Positions 35,691 through 45,287 of a DNA stretch of 64,000 nt are shown here, in pieces. The notes below the pieces were generated by a model. The model saw only the letters and a program-made list of their open reading frames with translations. It ran no database searches and was not told where the DNA came from. How positions within the stretch are numbered: position 1 is the stretch's first letter; each line of letters starts with the position of its first letter. The stretch spans positions 293,144,246 through 293,208,245 of the forward strand of contig OY998175.1 of the NCBI GenBank assembly GCA_963921935.1, written 5' to 3'. The stretch is from Galeruca laticollis (Eukaryota > Arthropoda > Insecta > Coleoptera > Chrysomelidae). The translations under genes were made by a program, and so were the position numbers.

Positions 35691-36502
35691 TTTTTTATTT
35701 AGTGGTAGACTGAACGTGTTACTTGAATCTAAATTTCAACACTGTTACAGATCAAATTTCGTTTGTCTAAAAAACTCCACCAGAGTGTCAAAAACTATTT
35801 TATTATTCAACCCCAATAAATGAGCTAGATTTACGGGGAACTGTATGTATAATTTACTAAGGGATTTAAAAATATGTTCTCTTTCTTTTTTATATTTGAT
35901 ACAATTAAATATTATATGATTGATATTTGCAATAGTAACATTATCACAACTATAAGCAGCCGTGTTAACAATACCTAATTTAGCAAGGTGATATGGATAT
36001 TTCCCATGCTGGGATTTCAATCTCAAAATTGTGGACACATAAAATTTGGGAACATTATAATCAATTATATATGACTGTAGTAATTGAAGTTGCGGGTATA
36101 ATAAAAAATATTGATTTGTGGATTTTTGAGCAAGTTCAATCCATTTTACTTTCCATTTCTGTATAGTCCTTTGTTTTAGAGCTGTTTTAATATCCTTCTG
36201 AATAGTGTAATTTATTTGTACCCCATCAATAATAGCGGCGGAGTCGAATTGTCTCCCAAAATAAAAATATTACCTGCTCTCAAAAAGGTGACGGTCGAAT
36301 TGTCTCCCGGATGATTTTAATCCGTAATTAGCATAAGTACTTATAATACCTTAAAATCTAAACGTTGTTGCCAAATCGATCTTACTTATATCTTGACGAA
36401 ATATTTGGAATGGTATTTCCTAATTTTGTTAAAATAAAACAGTACGTAGGAAATTATAATTATTTTATTATAATAAAACAAAGGAAAATATACAATGGTT
36501 TA

Positions 36503-36506
<4 letters not shown>

Positions 36507-36581
<75 letters not shown>
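36507..36581. repeat. (TA)n microsatellite in the MULE 3' flank
   Basis: An uninterrupted TA run of about 75 bases between the MULE stop codon and its left terminus. Confidence 0.95.
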
Positions 36582-36583
<2 letters not shown>

Positions 36584-36657
36584 TTATATATTTCAAGACA
36601 ATAATATTTACAAAAATGATATAAAAACTTTTTCACTCTACACACTTATAATACAAA

Positions 36658-38058
36658 TTAGATTCTGCATTTAAAAGAAATATTTTTTAAAAATTGAAAA
36701 TTGGTAATCCTGCCGTCTTGTAATTTTTCTAAATTATCTTCCAAAAACTTTTTTTTCATTAATACTTTTCGATCATATACTTTGACCACGGTATCAACAC
36801 TTTGAAGCTTAATATAGGTATCTATTTGAAAATCTAGAAGAACTTTTATAAACTGGTTAAAATTTGGGTGTGTATTATAAAATGAAGCATTATAACGCGA
36901 ATGAAAAGATTCGCATGCGTTTGTTGTCCTTTTTAAAGAAGAAGAGTTTTCAGCCCAAATGTTAGGAGGAAAGGTAGAAATTTCATCTATGTAAGTTTCA
37001 ACTAAATAGTCATTAAATTTAATCACCCTCTCATCATCTGGTTGAATTGCAATGAGATCAAGAACAAAGCAATCGCCAACGTCTTCTGCTTTAAGGAATG
37101 GTAAACCAAAAATATAAATAAGGTATTTAGTTATATCTGTTTCTAAATTGTCTTTTAACTGATACTCGGTAGAAAGTTCTAAACTTTGAATTTTTCTATA
37201 CCAACTTTGACCTAGGTGAAATAGACATCCCTTAATTTCTGTTTTTGGAAAAATTTCGCGAATTGCTTTGTGTATTGCTAATTCAAAATCTGAAGTTATA
37301 GTTTTTGGAAGAAAGTCGTGACCTGTTGTAGATAGATATATTTCTTTTAAATATTGTAAAGCTAATTTATACGATACTGTATTTTTATTTTTTAGAAGAA
37401 AGAAAACCAAAGGAATATAATGATTATTTTTAAAGCCATGAATGGTAAACAATTGTAAAAAAAATTTAGGGCAATAATCGAAAGTGCCATCAACATATAA
37501 TTCACTTATTTCTTTTAGAGCAATAATATTTGTTTTACATGAAAACATGACTATATTATTTATTTCATCATTTTTAAGAATAAAATATTCGTCCCTAATA
37601 GTTTTTAAAGTAACAGAATTTAATAAACTATGAAATTCAACTATATTAGTTGGAAGTTTTGATGCAATTTTGGACCTAGCAGTATACATATTTTTTCTCA
37701 TCCTTTCAACGTCATGAGTAGTAATAGTTTCACAATGGGATTCTCTTACCTCCTTCCTAATTAGGCCCATTGGTTTTGCCGAAACATCTTCTATTGCTTT
37801 AATTTTTACAGCATTGCTTAGAGTCTGCCTATTTAGAAGTTCTTCTGATAATTTCTCATGGTTGTGGTTTAAAGAAGATTCGATCACTTCTGGACGGTCC
37901 AATTTTGTTTTAACAAAAGCTTTGCACTGCGTTTTCCTGGACGCACAAAGCCATCTTTTTAGAGTGTCTCTTGCTAATAACTTGTGGAATGAAAATTTAA
38001 ACCCATCGATCACTAACAAATCTTTGCCTTTTTCACTTTTAATTATTGTAGCCTCCAT
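36658..38058 (-). CDS. MULE transposase with FLYWCH zinc finger, intact
   Basis: A single 466-codon minus-strand frame from ATG at 38058. The N-terminal FLYWCH-type finger covers about residues 12-67 (FKFSFHK, W36, C38, C45, H65, H67). The MULE domain follows: first Asp D190 in ELYVDGTFDYCP, second D257 in TITSDFELAIHKA, CLFHLGQSWYRK at 278-289, and third acidic residue E383 in TTNACESFHSRYN. The spacing fits the DDE pattern of Mutator-like transposases. There is no SWIM finger at the C-terminus. It would bind the repeated TCGAATTGTCTCCC ends and move the element. No stop, frameshift or missing catalytic residue is seen, so it may be functional; expression is unknown. A (TA)n tract lies downstream of its stop. 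Confidence 0.93.
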   Translation of the reverse strand: MEATIIKSEKGKDLLVIDGFKFSFHKLLARDTLKRWLCASRKTQCKAFVKTKLDRPEVIESSLNHNHEKLSEELLNRQTLSNAVKIKAIEDVSAKPMGLIRKEVRESHCETITTHDVERMRKNMYTARSKIASKLPTNIVEFHSLLNSVTLKTIRDEYFILKNDEINNIVMFSCKTNIIALKEISELYVDGTFDYCPKFFLQLFTIHGFKNNHYIPLVFFLLKNKNTVSYKLALQYLKEIYLSTTGHDFLPKTITSDFELAIHKAIREIFPKTEIKGCLFHLGQSWYRKIQSLELSTEYQLKDNLETDITKYLIYIFGLPFLKAEDVGDCFVLDLIAIQPDDERVIKFNDYLVETYIDEISTFPPNIWAENSSSLKRTTNACESFHSRYNASFYNTHPNFNQFIKVLLDFQIDTYIKLQSVDTVVKVYDRKVLMKKKFLEDNLEKLQDGRITNFQFLKNISFKCRI

Positions 38059-39668
38059 TATACGTATAGTTTCACTGTACCACTTTTAACTATTCAACTA
38101 CTTCGTAAACAAACTTTACAACCTCTGAAACTTGTGAAGAATATGTGAAATATGGTTTACTATTTTTAATACCACCCTTTATAAGGCGAAGGAGGGAAAG
38201 AACTTTCAAACGATAATGTGAAATTAATGGTACCTACCTGTTTTTGGATTTGTAAAATGTTGATGGATTAACTTAACATTCTTTTAATATTTAATGTTTA
38301 ATGTAAGGATTATTTTCTTACTTTTCTATTTCAAGGTAGTTAAATGATTCTCATATCCTGAGAGACATTTTACAAAAAGAAAAAGGTATCAATAGTTCAA
38401 CGTACTTTTAAAAATAAAAATTTTGATTTGGCAACAACGGTGTACTTTGTGAAAATTAATACCTTTTAATGTATATTACCTTGGGAGACAACTCGACCTA
38501 TGATGGGAGACAATTCGACCTATAAAAAAACTACCTGCTCAAGACGGGAGACAACTCGTCCTTGCCCAATAATAGCATCCTTAGCCAACTGGTCAACTAT
38601 TTCATTGCCTATAATACCTATGTGACTCTTCCCCAAATAAATGTGATGTCTATATTACACAACAACATTTTAATATTGCATAAAATATCTGATTTATGTT
38701 TATTTAGGTGGTTATTTTTAATTGCGTCTAATACTGATCTTGAATCACTTATAATCACACCCTGTTTGATTTTATTAATAATTAAGTATGTTATGGCTTT
38801 TTCCATGGCTACCAATTCAGCAGTAAATATTTGGTAATTTATATTTTTCATATATTTTGTGGTTTAAAACATATATAGCACATTCTACTCCTAATTTTGT
38901 TTTTGAATCGTCAGTGTAGATGACAATAGATTTCAGGAGAATATTGCTGATTTGTACCGATTCTGAGTAATGGGGTATTATGATCTTCGGAAGGTTTATA
39001 AATGTTGTGTAATCGGTTGTGTATATAGGCAAGAGCTTCTATTAACATATGATTGATATTTTTGACATTCAATGAATGCATCTGAGAGAGGAGGTGAATT
39101 TTTCTTATTCCAATAAGGATTTGTTAAGTTCTCTATATTTAATGACGATAGAACTTCTATTAAACCTGTCTCAAGGTTACTTATCCTTATAACATAATTT
39201 TGAGCAAGTATTTGACGACGAAATTCTAATGGAAGTTCATTACTCTCAGCTAATAGGATATTTACTGGGGTTGAAACCATTGCTCCTAGGCATAACCTAA
39301 GGCATTTGTATTCAATTCTATCTAGAATTTGTAAATTACTGTTATTTGCCGAACCGTATAGACAGCTACCATAATCTATAATTGAACGCACATAGGCCCT
39401 GTAAAACATAAGTGCAACTTTGGGGTCAGCGCCCCACCTTGAAATTATCATGAAATTCCAAATTTTAGTTTGAGGAGTATCCTTATTAATAGTATTTATA
39501 AATTATACCCAGCTATCTTAATTAGCATTTTACAAGTTAATTTGACAGTTGCTACACTTCTTTTATCATTTATAAAATTTTGGAAATTAGAGATTCTTTC
39601 ATATTCAAGAACTTTCCTTTTTTCTATTGTTATGAATTACTCAAATGAAATCAATATGCAGATCTTAG

Positions 39669-39895
39669 AGTGGCCACCGCGCAGACGTGACTTCCAATCC
39701 AATAGAGCACCTTTGGAATGTTCTAAAAAGATTAGTTCGACATGCAATGAGCCTGCAAAGAGTTAGAGCGTCTTGGAATGAGAAAACATTCAACATTCCT
39801 CGCGCAACCGTCCAACACAACAAGCTTACTTTGATTAATGCAAGCGGTTATGAGAGCTCGAGGATGTACTAAGTTTACTTTTGATCAAAATTTTG
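39669..39895 (+). pseudogene. Tc1-like transposase C-terminal fragment
   Basis: The plus strand encodes, over two frames, EWPPR, then SNPIEHLWNVLKRLVRHAM, ASWNEKTFNIPRATVQH and QAVMRARGCTKF. This is the classic end of Tc1 transposases, with the third catalytic acidic residue in NPIEHLW. Nothing upstream belongs to it; it abuts the LINE remnant at about 39665. Confidence 0.72.
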
Positions 39896-41234
39896 TTCTA
39901 CCTTGTACACTGTTTGAAAATTTAGACTTTCGACAACTCAAATTCCAGTTATCCGCAATGCACCAATTTTTATCAAGAATAAAATTTTCTGACAAATGGA
40001 TAATAGAAAATGTTTCCATATGGTGTAGACTTTATGAAACTCACAGTATAATAATTTGTAATTTATATGTTCCAAGTATATAATTTTTCTCATAATTAAT
40101 TCATATTAAATTGTAAACAATCTTTATTGCATTTTATATAAAAAATAAAATCGTATCAATAACATTTTAATGTAGAACTACCGTTAAAAATTTCTTCATA
40201 TCTCGCTGCGCATAACATCATGTTTTAATATAAAGATTCCGTAAATAGTTTTACGGGTGCTGTTCAATTAATTCATAACTAATTTTTATTGTTAATGTTT
40301 TTATACACTTAGTTTTAGCATTACATGACTTAATGTTTGAGTTTTTTTAGTAAGTCTACATGAAGCCAAGAAAGCAATGTTTGTATAGTGTTATTAAAGT
40401 CAGTTGAAGCCGGCGATTTTTAATTTAATTAATAATTGTCTTGTATTTTTGTTTATATTATTATCGTATTTCTGGAATGAAATATATCAATTTATTTACA
40501 ACTATAATAAATCAAACAATACCTTCAGACTTTTTGGGATGCTATATCTTTATTTAAAGCATTAATACTCATTCTTTCCTGAAAGAAATTTTTATCTTTA
40601 AATATATTGTATGCAAATTTTTTCCCTCTAGTACACGGTTATTCTAGACTATTTTTTGGTATCAAGTTACCATCATGAATGTCGAGATATTTTTCATCCA
40701 AACTAATTGGTTTTGCATTACAATGACTTTAATTATACCAAATTATCTTTTCTCACTTGCACTATCCAATTGATTACATTATTGCAATTTTTTTGTTAGT
40801 TTTGTGTGTTTAAATTGTAACTGTGACTATTGTATTGTATATATTGTAATTCGGAACTACAGTAGAAACGGTTAAGCATTTCTATCACGTGACTGTTACG
40901 TCAGAAACAATATTCATATGAATTAAATCAAAACTTCTGTCAACTCAATAGAAATAATCGTTATGACTAATATTACAAAGGTCGGCATTTTACGAATTGG
41001 TAATTAAACAAGAAATTTAACTTTTTTAATTGTATTTATTTTATTTATATGGTTAACATCGACATATTTATTAAAAATATCGATATACTGGGTGAATAAG
41101 TTACAAAATCCGAAATTAATATTAACCATGCTGGCTGATTAGTGGAGAGCTGATTTTTTGTGAGATGTCTTGGATTTTACATACATACAATTTATGTAGT
41201 ACATAAAACTGATGTAATATTTAGTCTCCTGACT
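39896..41234. other. AT-rich stretch without a recognisable gene
   Basis: The frame at 39838-40083 stays open past the Tc1 fragment but has no recognisable domain. The rest is AT-rich with no element ends that I can pair. Confidence 0.5.
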
Positions 41235-41975
41235 AGTAGTAGTCACACAGGAGAAAAGCCATTCAAATGTGATATTTGTTTGAAAACTTTTTCACAGAAA
41301 TCTAATTTAAATACACATTTGTTTAGTCATACAGGAGAAAAGCTATTAAATGTGACATTTGTTCGAAAACTTTTTCACAGAAATTTAAATTAAATTCGCA
41401 TTTGCCTAGTCACACGGAAGAAAATCCATTCAAATGTGACATTTGTTGAAAACTTATTCACGCAGAACTAATTTGAATAGACATAGGCGTAGTCACACGG
41501 GAGAAATGCCATTCAAATGTGACATTTGTTTAAAAACTTTTTCACAGAAAGATGATTGAATAGACATTTGTTTAGTCACACAGGAGAAAAGTCATTTAAA
41601 TGTGAAATTTGTTTGAACAATTTTACATATAAAAGTAGTTTGAATAGATATTTGTTTAGTCACACAGGAGAAACCACATGAAATGTGACATTTGTTTGAA
41701 AATGTTTCTATAAAGAACTAATTTGAATATACATATGCGTGTCATTATTGTTTTAGAAGCTTTTTCACAGAAAATTCATTTTAAATCACATTTGCATAGT
41801 CACACAGTAGAAAAGCTATTCAAATGTTAAATTTGTTTGAAAAATTTTACACATGGAATTAGTTTTTATACACATTTGCTTAGTCAGACAGGAGAAAACC
41901 CATTGGAATGAGACATTTGTTTGAAAACTTTTTCAAGTAGAACTTATTTGAATACACATATGCGTTCAAGATTAC
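41235..41975 (+). pseudogene. decayed C2H2 zinc-finger array (about nine fingers)
   Basis: An 84-base unit repeats along the plus strand. It encodes the Krueppel-type pattern HTGEKPFKCDICLKTFSQKS followed by NLNTHLFS. The first finger and its linker (41240-41330) are intact. Later units carry single-base losses (for example after AFK near 41340, 41445 and 41550), stops and small deletions. At least one unit lost the middle of the finger (near 41720). The linker words AGTCACACAGGAGAAA recur about every 84 bases up to 41900. A DNA-binding protein is implied for the ancestor. The initiator Met and 5' exon are not identifiable. It could be a processed or duplicated piece of a host zinc-finger gene. 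Confidence 0.85.
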
Positions 41976-42298
41976 ACTTTCTAAACTGATTATATTAGAA
42001 CGATTTTTTTTGGATAGGCTATAGATTGTAAATAGAAGATTCCCACACCGCTTGAAGGTCAACACATCAAATGGAATTCGTGTCATATTAAAAGTAAAAA
42101 ATAGAAATATCCGCAACAAACATCAAAAATAAAATTTAAACACATATAGGTACTAGTAGCTGGTCCTTTACATCAGCATTTATTAACAAATAAGTAAAAG
42201 AGAACAACAAAAATAATAATGATTCATTGCTTCTGAAACATATGTTAACAGCAGTGAGTACAAGGGAGATATATATTATTCATATGACAAATCTTGAT

Positions 42299-44644
42299 TT
42301 ACAGTTCATCCGTTTCGGAACCTGAGCTGTCTTCACGAGTATTTATTATCACTGGTTCAATATGTATGTTCACCAAATTTTGTTCTCGAGGAAAACAGTC
42401 TTCGATTATTTTTTCGGTATGCCTAACACTATTATCCCAAACATTTGCACTACAATTTTCCAAAGCTTCCTTCCACATACTCAAGACCCTTTCATCACCA
42501 TATCCATATGTTTTGCAGTGGACCTAAATAAGCTCAATGGCATTAGATTGGCAATGGTAGGGCGGTAGACTTAAGACTTCATGACCGTGTTTTCGGAACA
42601 ATTCATCAACGATGTATACATTTTCTTTCCGGTTCATTTTAGCAATTTGTAATAGTTCAGGTCTTGAGAGGTTTTCATTAAAGTCAACATTGTTGGCTTT
42701 TAACCAAGTGATAACTTAATATTTTTTTGACGAAGTCTGCTTGTATACGCATTATCCATTACAATTAACGACGGTTCTTCTAAATACGGAATTAACTGTG
42801 TCGCAACCCACTTTGTAAATATTTCACCGTTCACGATGATTTAGAAGAAAACACTAAACTGGCATCTTCCACAAATCCTCTGGATGAACCAGCGTGAACA
42901 ATAATAAAACGTTTACCATCGTAACCTCCTGGTTTACGTACACTTTTAACATTACTGTCCTGCCAAGAAGTTAATTTGGTTCCTTTGGCATATACCCATG
43001 TTTCATCTAAAAATAAACGGTTTTAAGGATTAAAACTAACTTTTCCGCATCTGTCGCCCCGAACAATATTCTATCATAAAATTATCACTTCGGGGGATGT
43101 ATCGTGCTAACAAACTGAAATTTCTCCAAAAATAACCAAAAATTCAGTATGTCTGGATTTATAGGACCCGCTGTACTCGCTCTAGTCAACTGAAAATCGA
43201 TAGGGTACATCTGTGAGACACCTTGAACAATATTCAACCATAAAATGGGTCACTTGTATACACGCTGGAGGCTGTATCGTGCTAACAAACTTAAACTTCT
43301 CCAAAAATGACAAAAATATCGTACTTAAAGTACTGTATCACCTGTTGTATTGGTTCCGGTGAGCTGAAAATCAATAGGTTTCATCAGTGAGATGCCCTGA
43401 ATAATATTCAATCATAAAATTGATGACTTGTTGAACTCCGGAGGCTGTATCGTGCTAACAAACTGAAATTTCTCAAAAAATTACAAAATGTCGTACTTCA
43501 AGTACAATAGCACCCGTTGTACTGGATCTGGTGAACTGAAAATCAATAGGGATCATCTGTGACATGTCCCTTACAATATTCAATCATAAAATTGCTGACT
43601 TATTACAATCCGGAGGCTGCATCGTGCTAACAAGACATGTAAGGACAACGGCCGACGACAACGACGACGACATACACAAGGGATTTTTTTTCTAAAAACC
43701 GTTTTTTCGTGTTGTTGTTGATGGAAAACGGGGAAATAACTCAAAAAAAATTTTCAAAATTCCAACTTTTTTTGCGGTAAACCAATACTTTTCTCGCATA
43801 TAGAAAGGTTGGGCGGAAAAGTAATATAATTTGTCTTGAAAATACACTATCACGATTTTCTTTATATTTTCGAAGTAAGCATGCTCTATGGCTAGCAATA
43901 TTTGGTCGTTCATTAATGATCTTCTGTTGTCTTCCTGTTTATATTTAAATACCAAATGTTTCAATAGCATCAATAAAGAGGTATGTTTCCCTAAAAAAAT
44001 AAAAAGTTTTAAATTATCATTATCTCTAACAAAACAAAAGATTTTTTGATATTTACTTCATACTAAATTTGAACACACATTTTTGATATTCAGATTTTTT
44101 ATTATTGGTACCAAGTAATGTATTGAACAACCCCGTATATGTGACATCAAAAAATGTAAAATGGTAAACTAAATTGTGAAAAACACAAACTACACTATGA
44201 CCGAACAAATTGGTAAACATTTACGAACAGTACTCAACTTAGAAATCAGAACCTCTATAATAAGATTTTCATACACCACACTATAAGCTGTTGGTGAAAA
44301 ATCGACACTGTATAGATAATACTACATGCACTATGATAATCTTAATTATTAAGGTACTATGATCTTACTTCTCTTTTATTTGAAGTGTAAGCTGACTGTA
44401 ATCTAAGGGTTAAGAACATGGAAGGTGTTGTATTATTGTTTCACATGTTTGTTTACTTACTTTGTTCATACATGTTATATAAGGTATTCCGTACTGCCAT
44501 TTTGGTTCCCTCGGGTAAACTCTCTGTTTTTAGTTTTAATCGAGGTGTCTGACTGAATGACATTGGGAAAATTGGATTATTTACCTTCCTTTTTTTAAGG
44601 GAACATACCGTTTTTACAGAAATTTTCAGTGCAGTTGCCACTCT
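42299..44644 (-). pseudogene. spliced DDE transposase-like gene, split by HINE copy B
   Basis: Minus strand. One exon (44644-44461) lies between acceptor ATTTCAG and donor GTAAGT and encodes RVATALKISVKTVCSLKKRK, a helix-turn-helix. The next exon starts at 43990 after TTTTTTTAG; the splice is in phase. It encodes LLKHLVFKYKQEDNRRSLMN, is interrupted at 43823-43014 by a HINE, and resumes as DKLY-FLDETWVYAKG, TSWQDSNVKS, FIIVHAGSSRGFVEDASL and IVMDNAYTS. It keeps LPPYHCQSNAIELI with the third acidic residue, and ends acidic at 42299. It belongs to the same broad IS630-Tc1-mariner relatives as the DD82E proteins. It has stops and frameshifts downstream, and upstream exons are not identified. Confidence 0.82.
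43014..43823 (+). mobile_element. HINE/Helentron-like repeat, copy B
   Basis: Same structure as copy A: TAAACGGTTTT start, ACTTTTCCGC subterminal block, about four ~173-bp units, GACGAC-rich 3' section, GGCGGAAAAGTA end. It is inserted between two A residues (two T on the gene strand) with no target duplication. Excising exactly this interval gives KLYFLDETW in the host gene. Confidence 0.78.
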
Positions 44645-44661
44645 CTGAAATATAATTTTAC

Positions 44662-45287
44662 ATAGAAATGTTCTTAAATATATGTTAACTCTAATATAAT
44701 AACTCCTGAATAGCTGAAATAGGTTGAAAAGATCCGCCGTTGTTTTTTTTCCATCTCAAAATATTCAATCAAGTTTATATACTCGATAGTCGAAATTGTG
44801 TAAAGTGAGTCAGAGCTATCTAATCAACACTTTGGTTAAAGCGCAGTTGCCATATGTATTCTAGAGAGAAATGCTGTATTTTATAAATACACTTCAAATC
44901 CATTGTGTCAATATTTCAGGTACAAAAGATGCAATGTAATTAAGTCAATACCAATTTAATATATTTATTTCAAATTTCAAGCAGACTAATAATAATTAGT
45001 TTACTTGAAATGTGAAATAAAGTGTTTATGTATATTTCTTGAACGCAAAGTTTGTTGTGAAAAACTCGCCGATTTGACAATGTTGGAGAGTCGCTTCAAT
45101 GTTCCGGCTTTGAGAACGAGATAGATAGATCGAGCTACGCGAATGAGACAGTGATAGTAAACAGTTATGTGAGGTGTTTATTCTCTTCATGAGCGTAACA
45201 TCAGTATTTGTGTTGTGGTTTTGTGTGATAAATCGGTTATTATTGGTATTTATTGTAATATTTATATCGGTATATTTAGTGACAATA
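44662..45287. other. spacer upstream of the intact DD82E gene
   Basis: No terminal inverted repeat was found that pairs with the downstream flank. The frame 45174-45287 extends the transposase upstream with a hydrophobic stretch (VLWFCVINRLLLVFIVIFIS), which I regard as untranslated leader. Confidence 0.4.

Larger units (their letters stand above)
36237..38566 (-). mobile_element. MULE transposon, apparently complete, 10-bp TSD
   Basis: CAATAATAGC is identical at 36227-36236 and 38567-38576. Removing the insert rejoins a LINE RNase H reading frame. The ends begin GGC and carry a repeated motif, TCGAATTGTCTCCC. It appears twice on the left (36244 and 36295) and three times inverted on the right (about 38483, 38505 and 38546, with A/G variation). 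These look like transposase binding sites. The element is 2,330 bp with one uninterrupted transposase gene. Confidence 0.92.
35691..39660 (-). pseudogene. another RNase-H LINE, split by a MULE
   Basis: Minus strand. A connection/thumb block (SRWGADPKVALMFYRAYVR, LYGSANNSNLQILDRIEYK) is at 39451-38996. RNase H follows (IYTDDSKTKLGVE; LVAMEKAITYL; VIISDSRSVLDAIKNN), and GNEIVDQLAKDA-IIDGVQINY reads straight across the MULE excision site. A C-terminal domain is at 36038-35745 (HLAKLGIVNTAAYSC, NINHIIFNCIKYKKERE). The 3' end is A-rich (AAATAAAAAAAAA) at about 35691. There are several frameshifts. The 5' part beyond about 39660 is missing. The clade cannot be set from these pieces. Confidence 0.8.

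Noticed and set aside
36365..36645. ORFs made of repeated Tyr-Ile codons
   Set aside because: These are translations of the (TA)n microsatellite.
45174..45287. Hydrophobic N-terminal extension of the DD82E protein as a membrane anchor or signal peptide
   Set aside because: Related copies start at the equivalent of the second methionine; a membrane segment makes no sense for a nuclear transposase.
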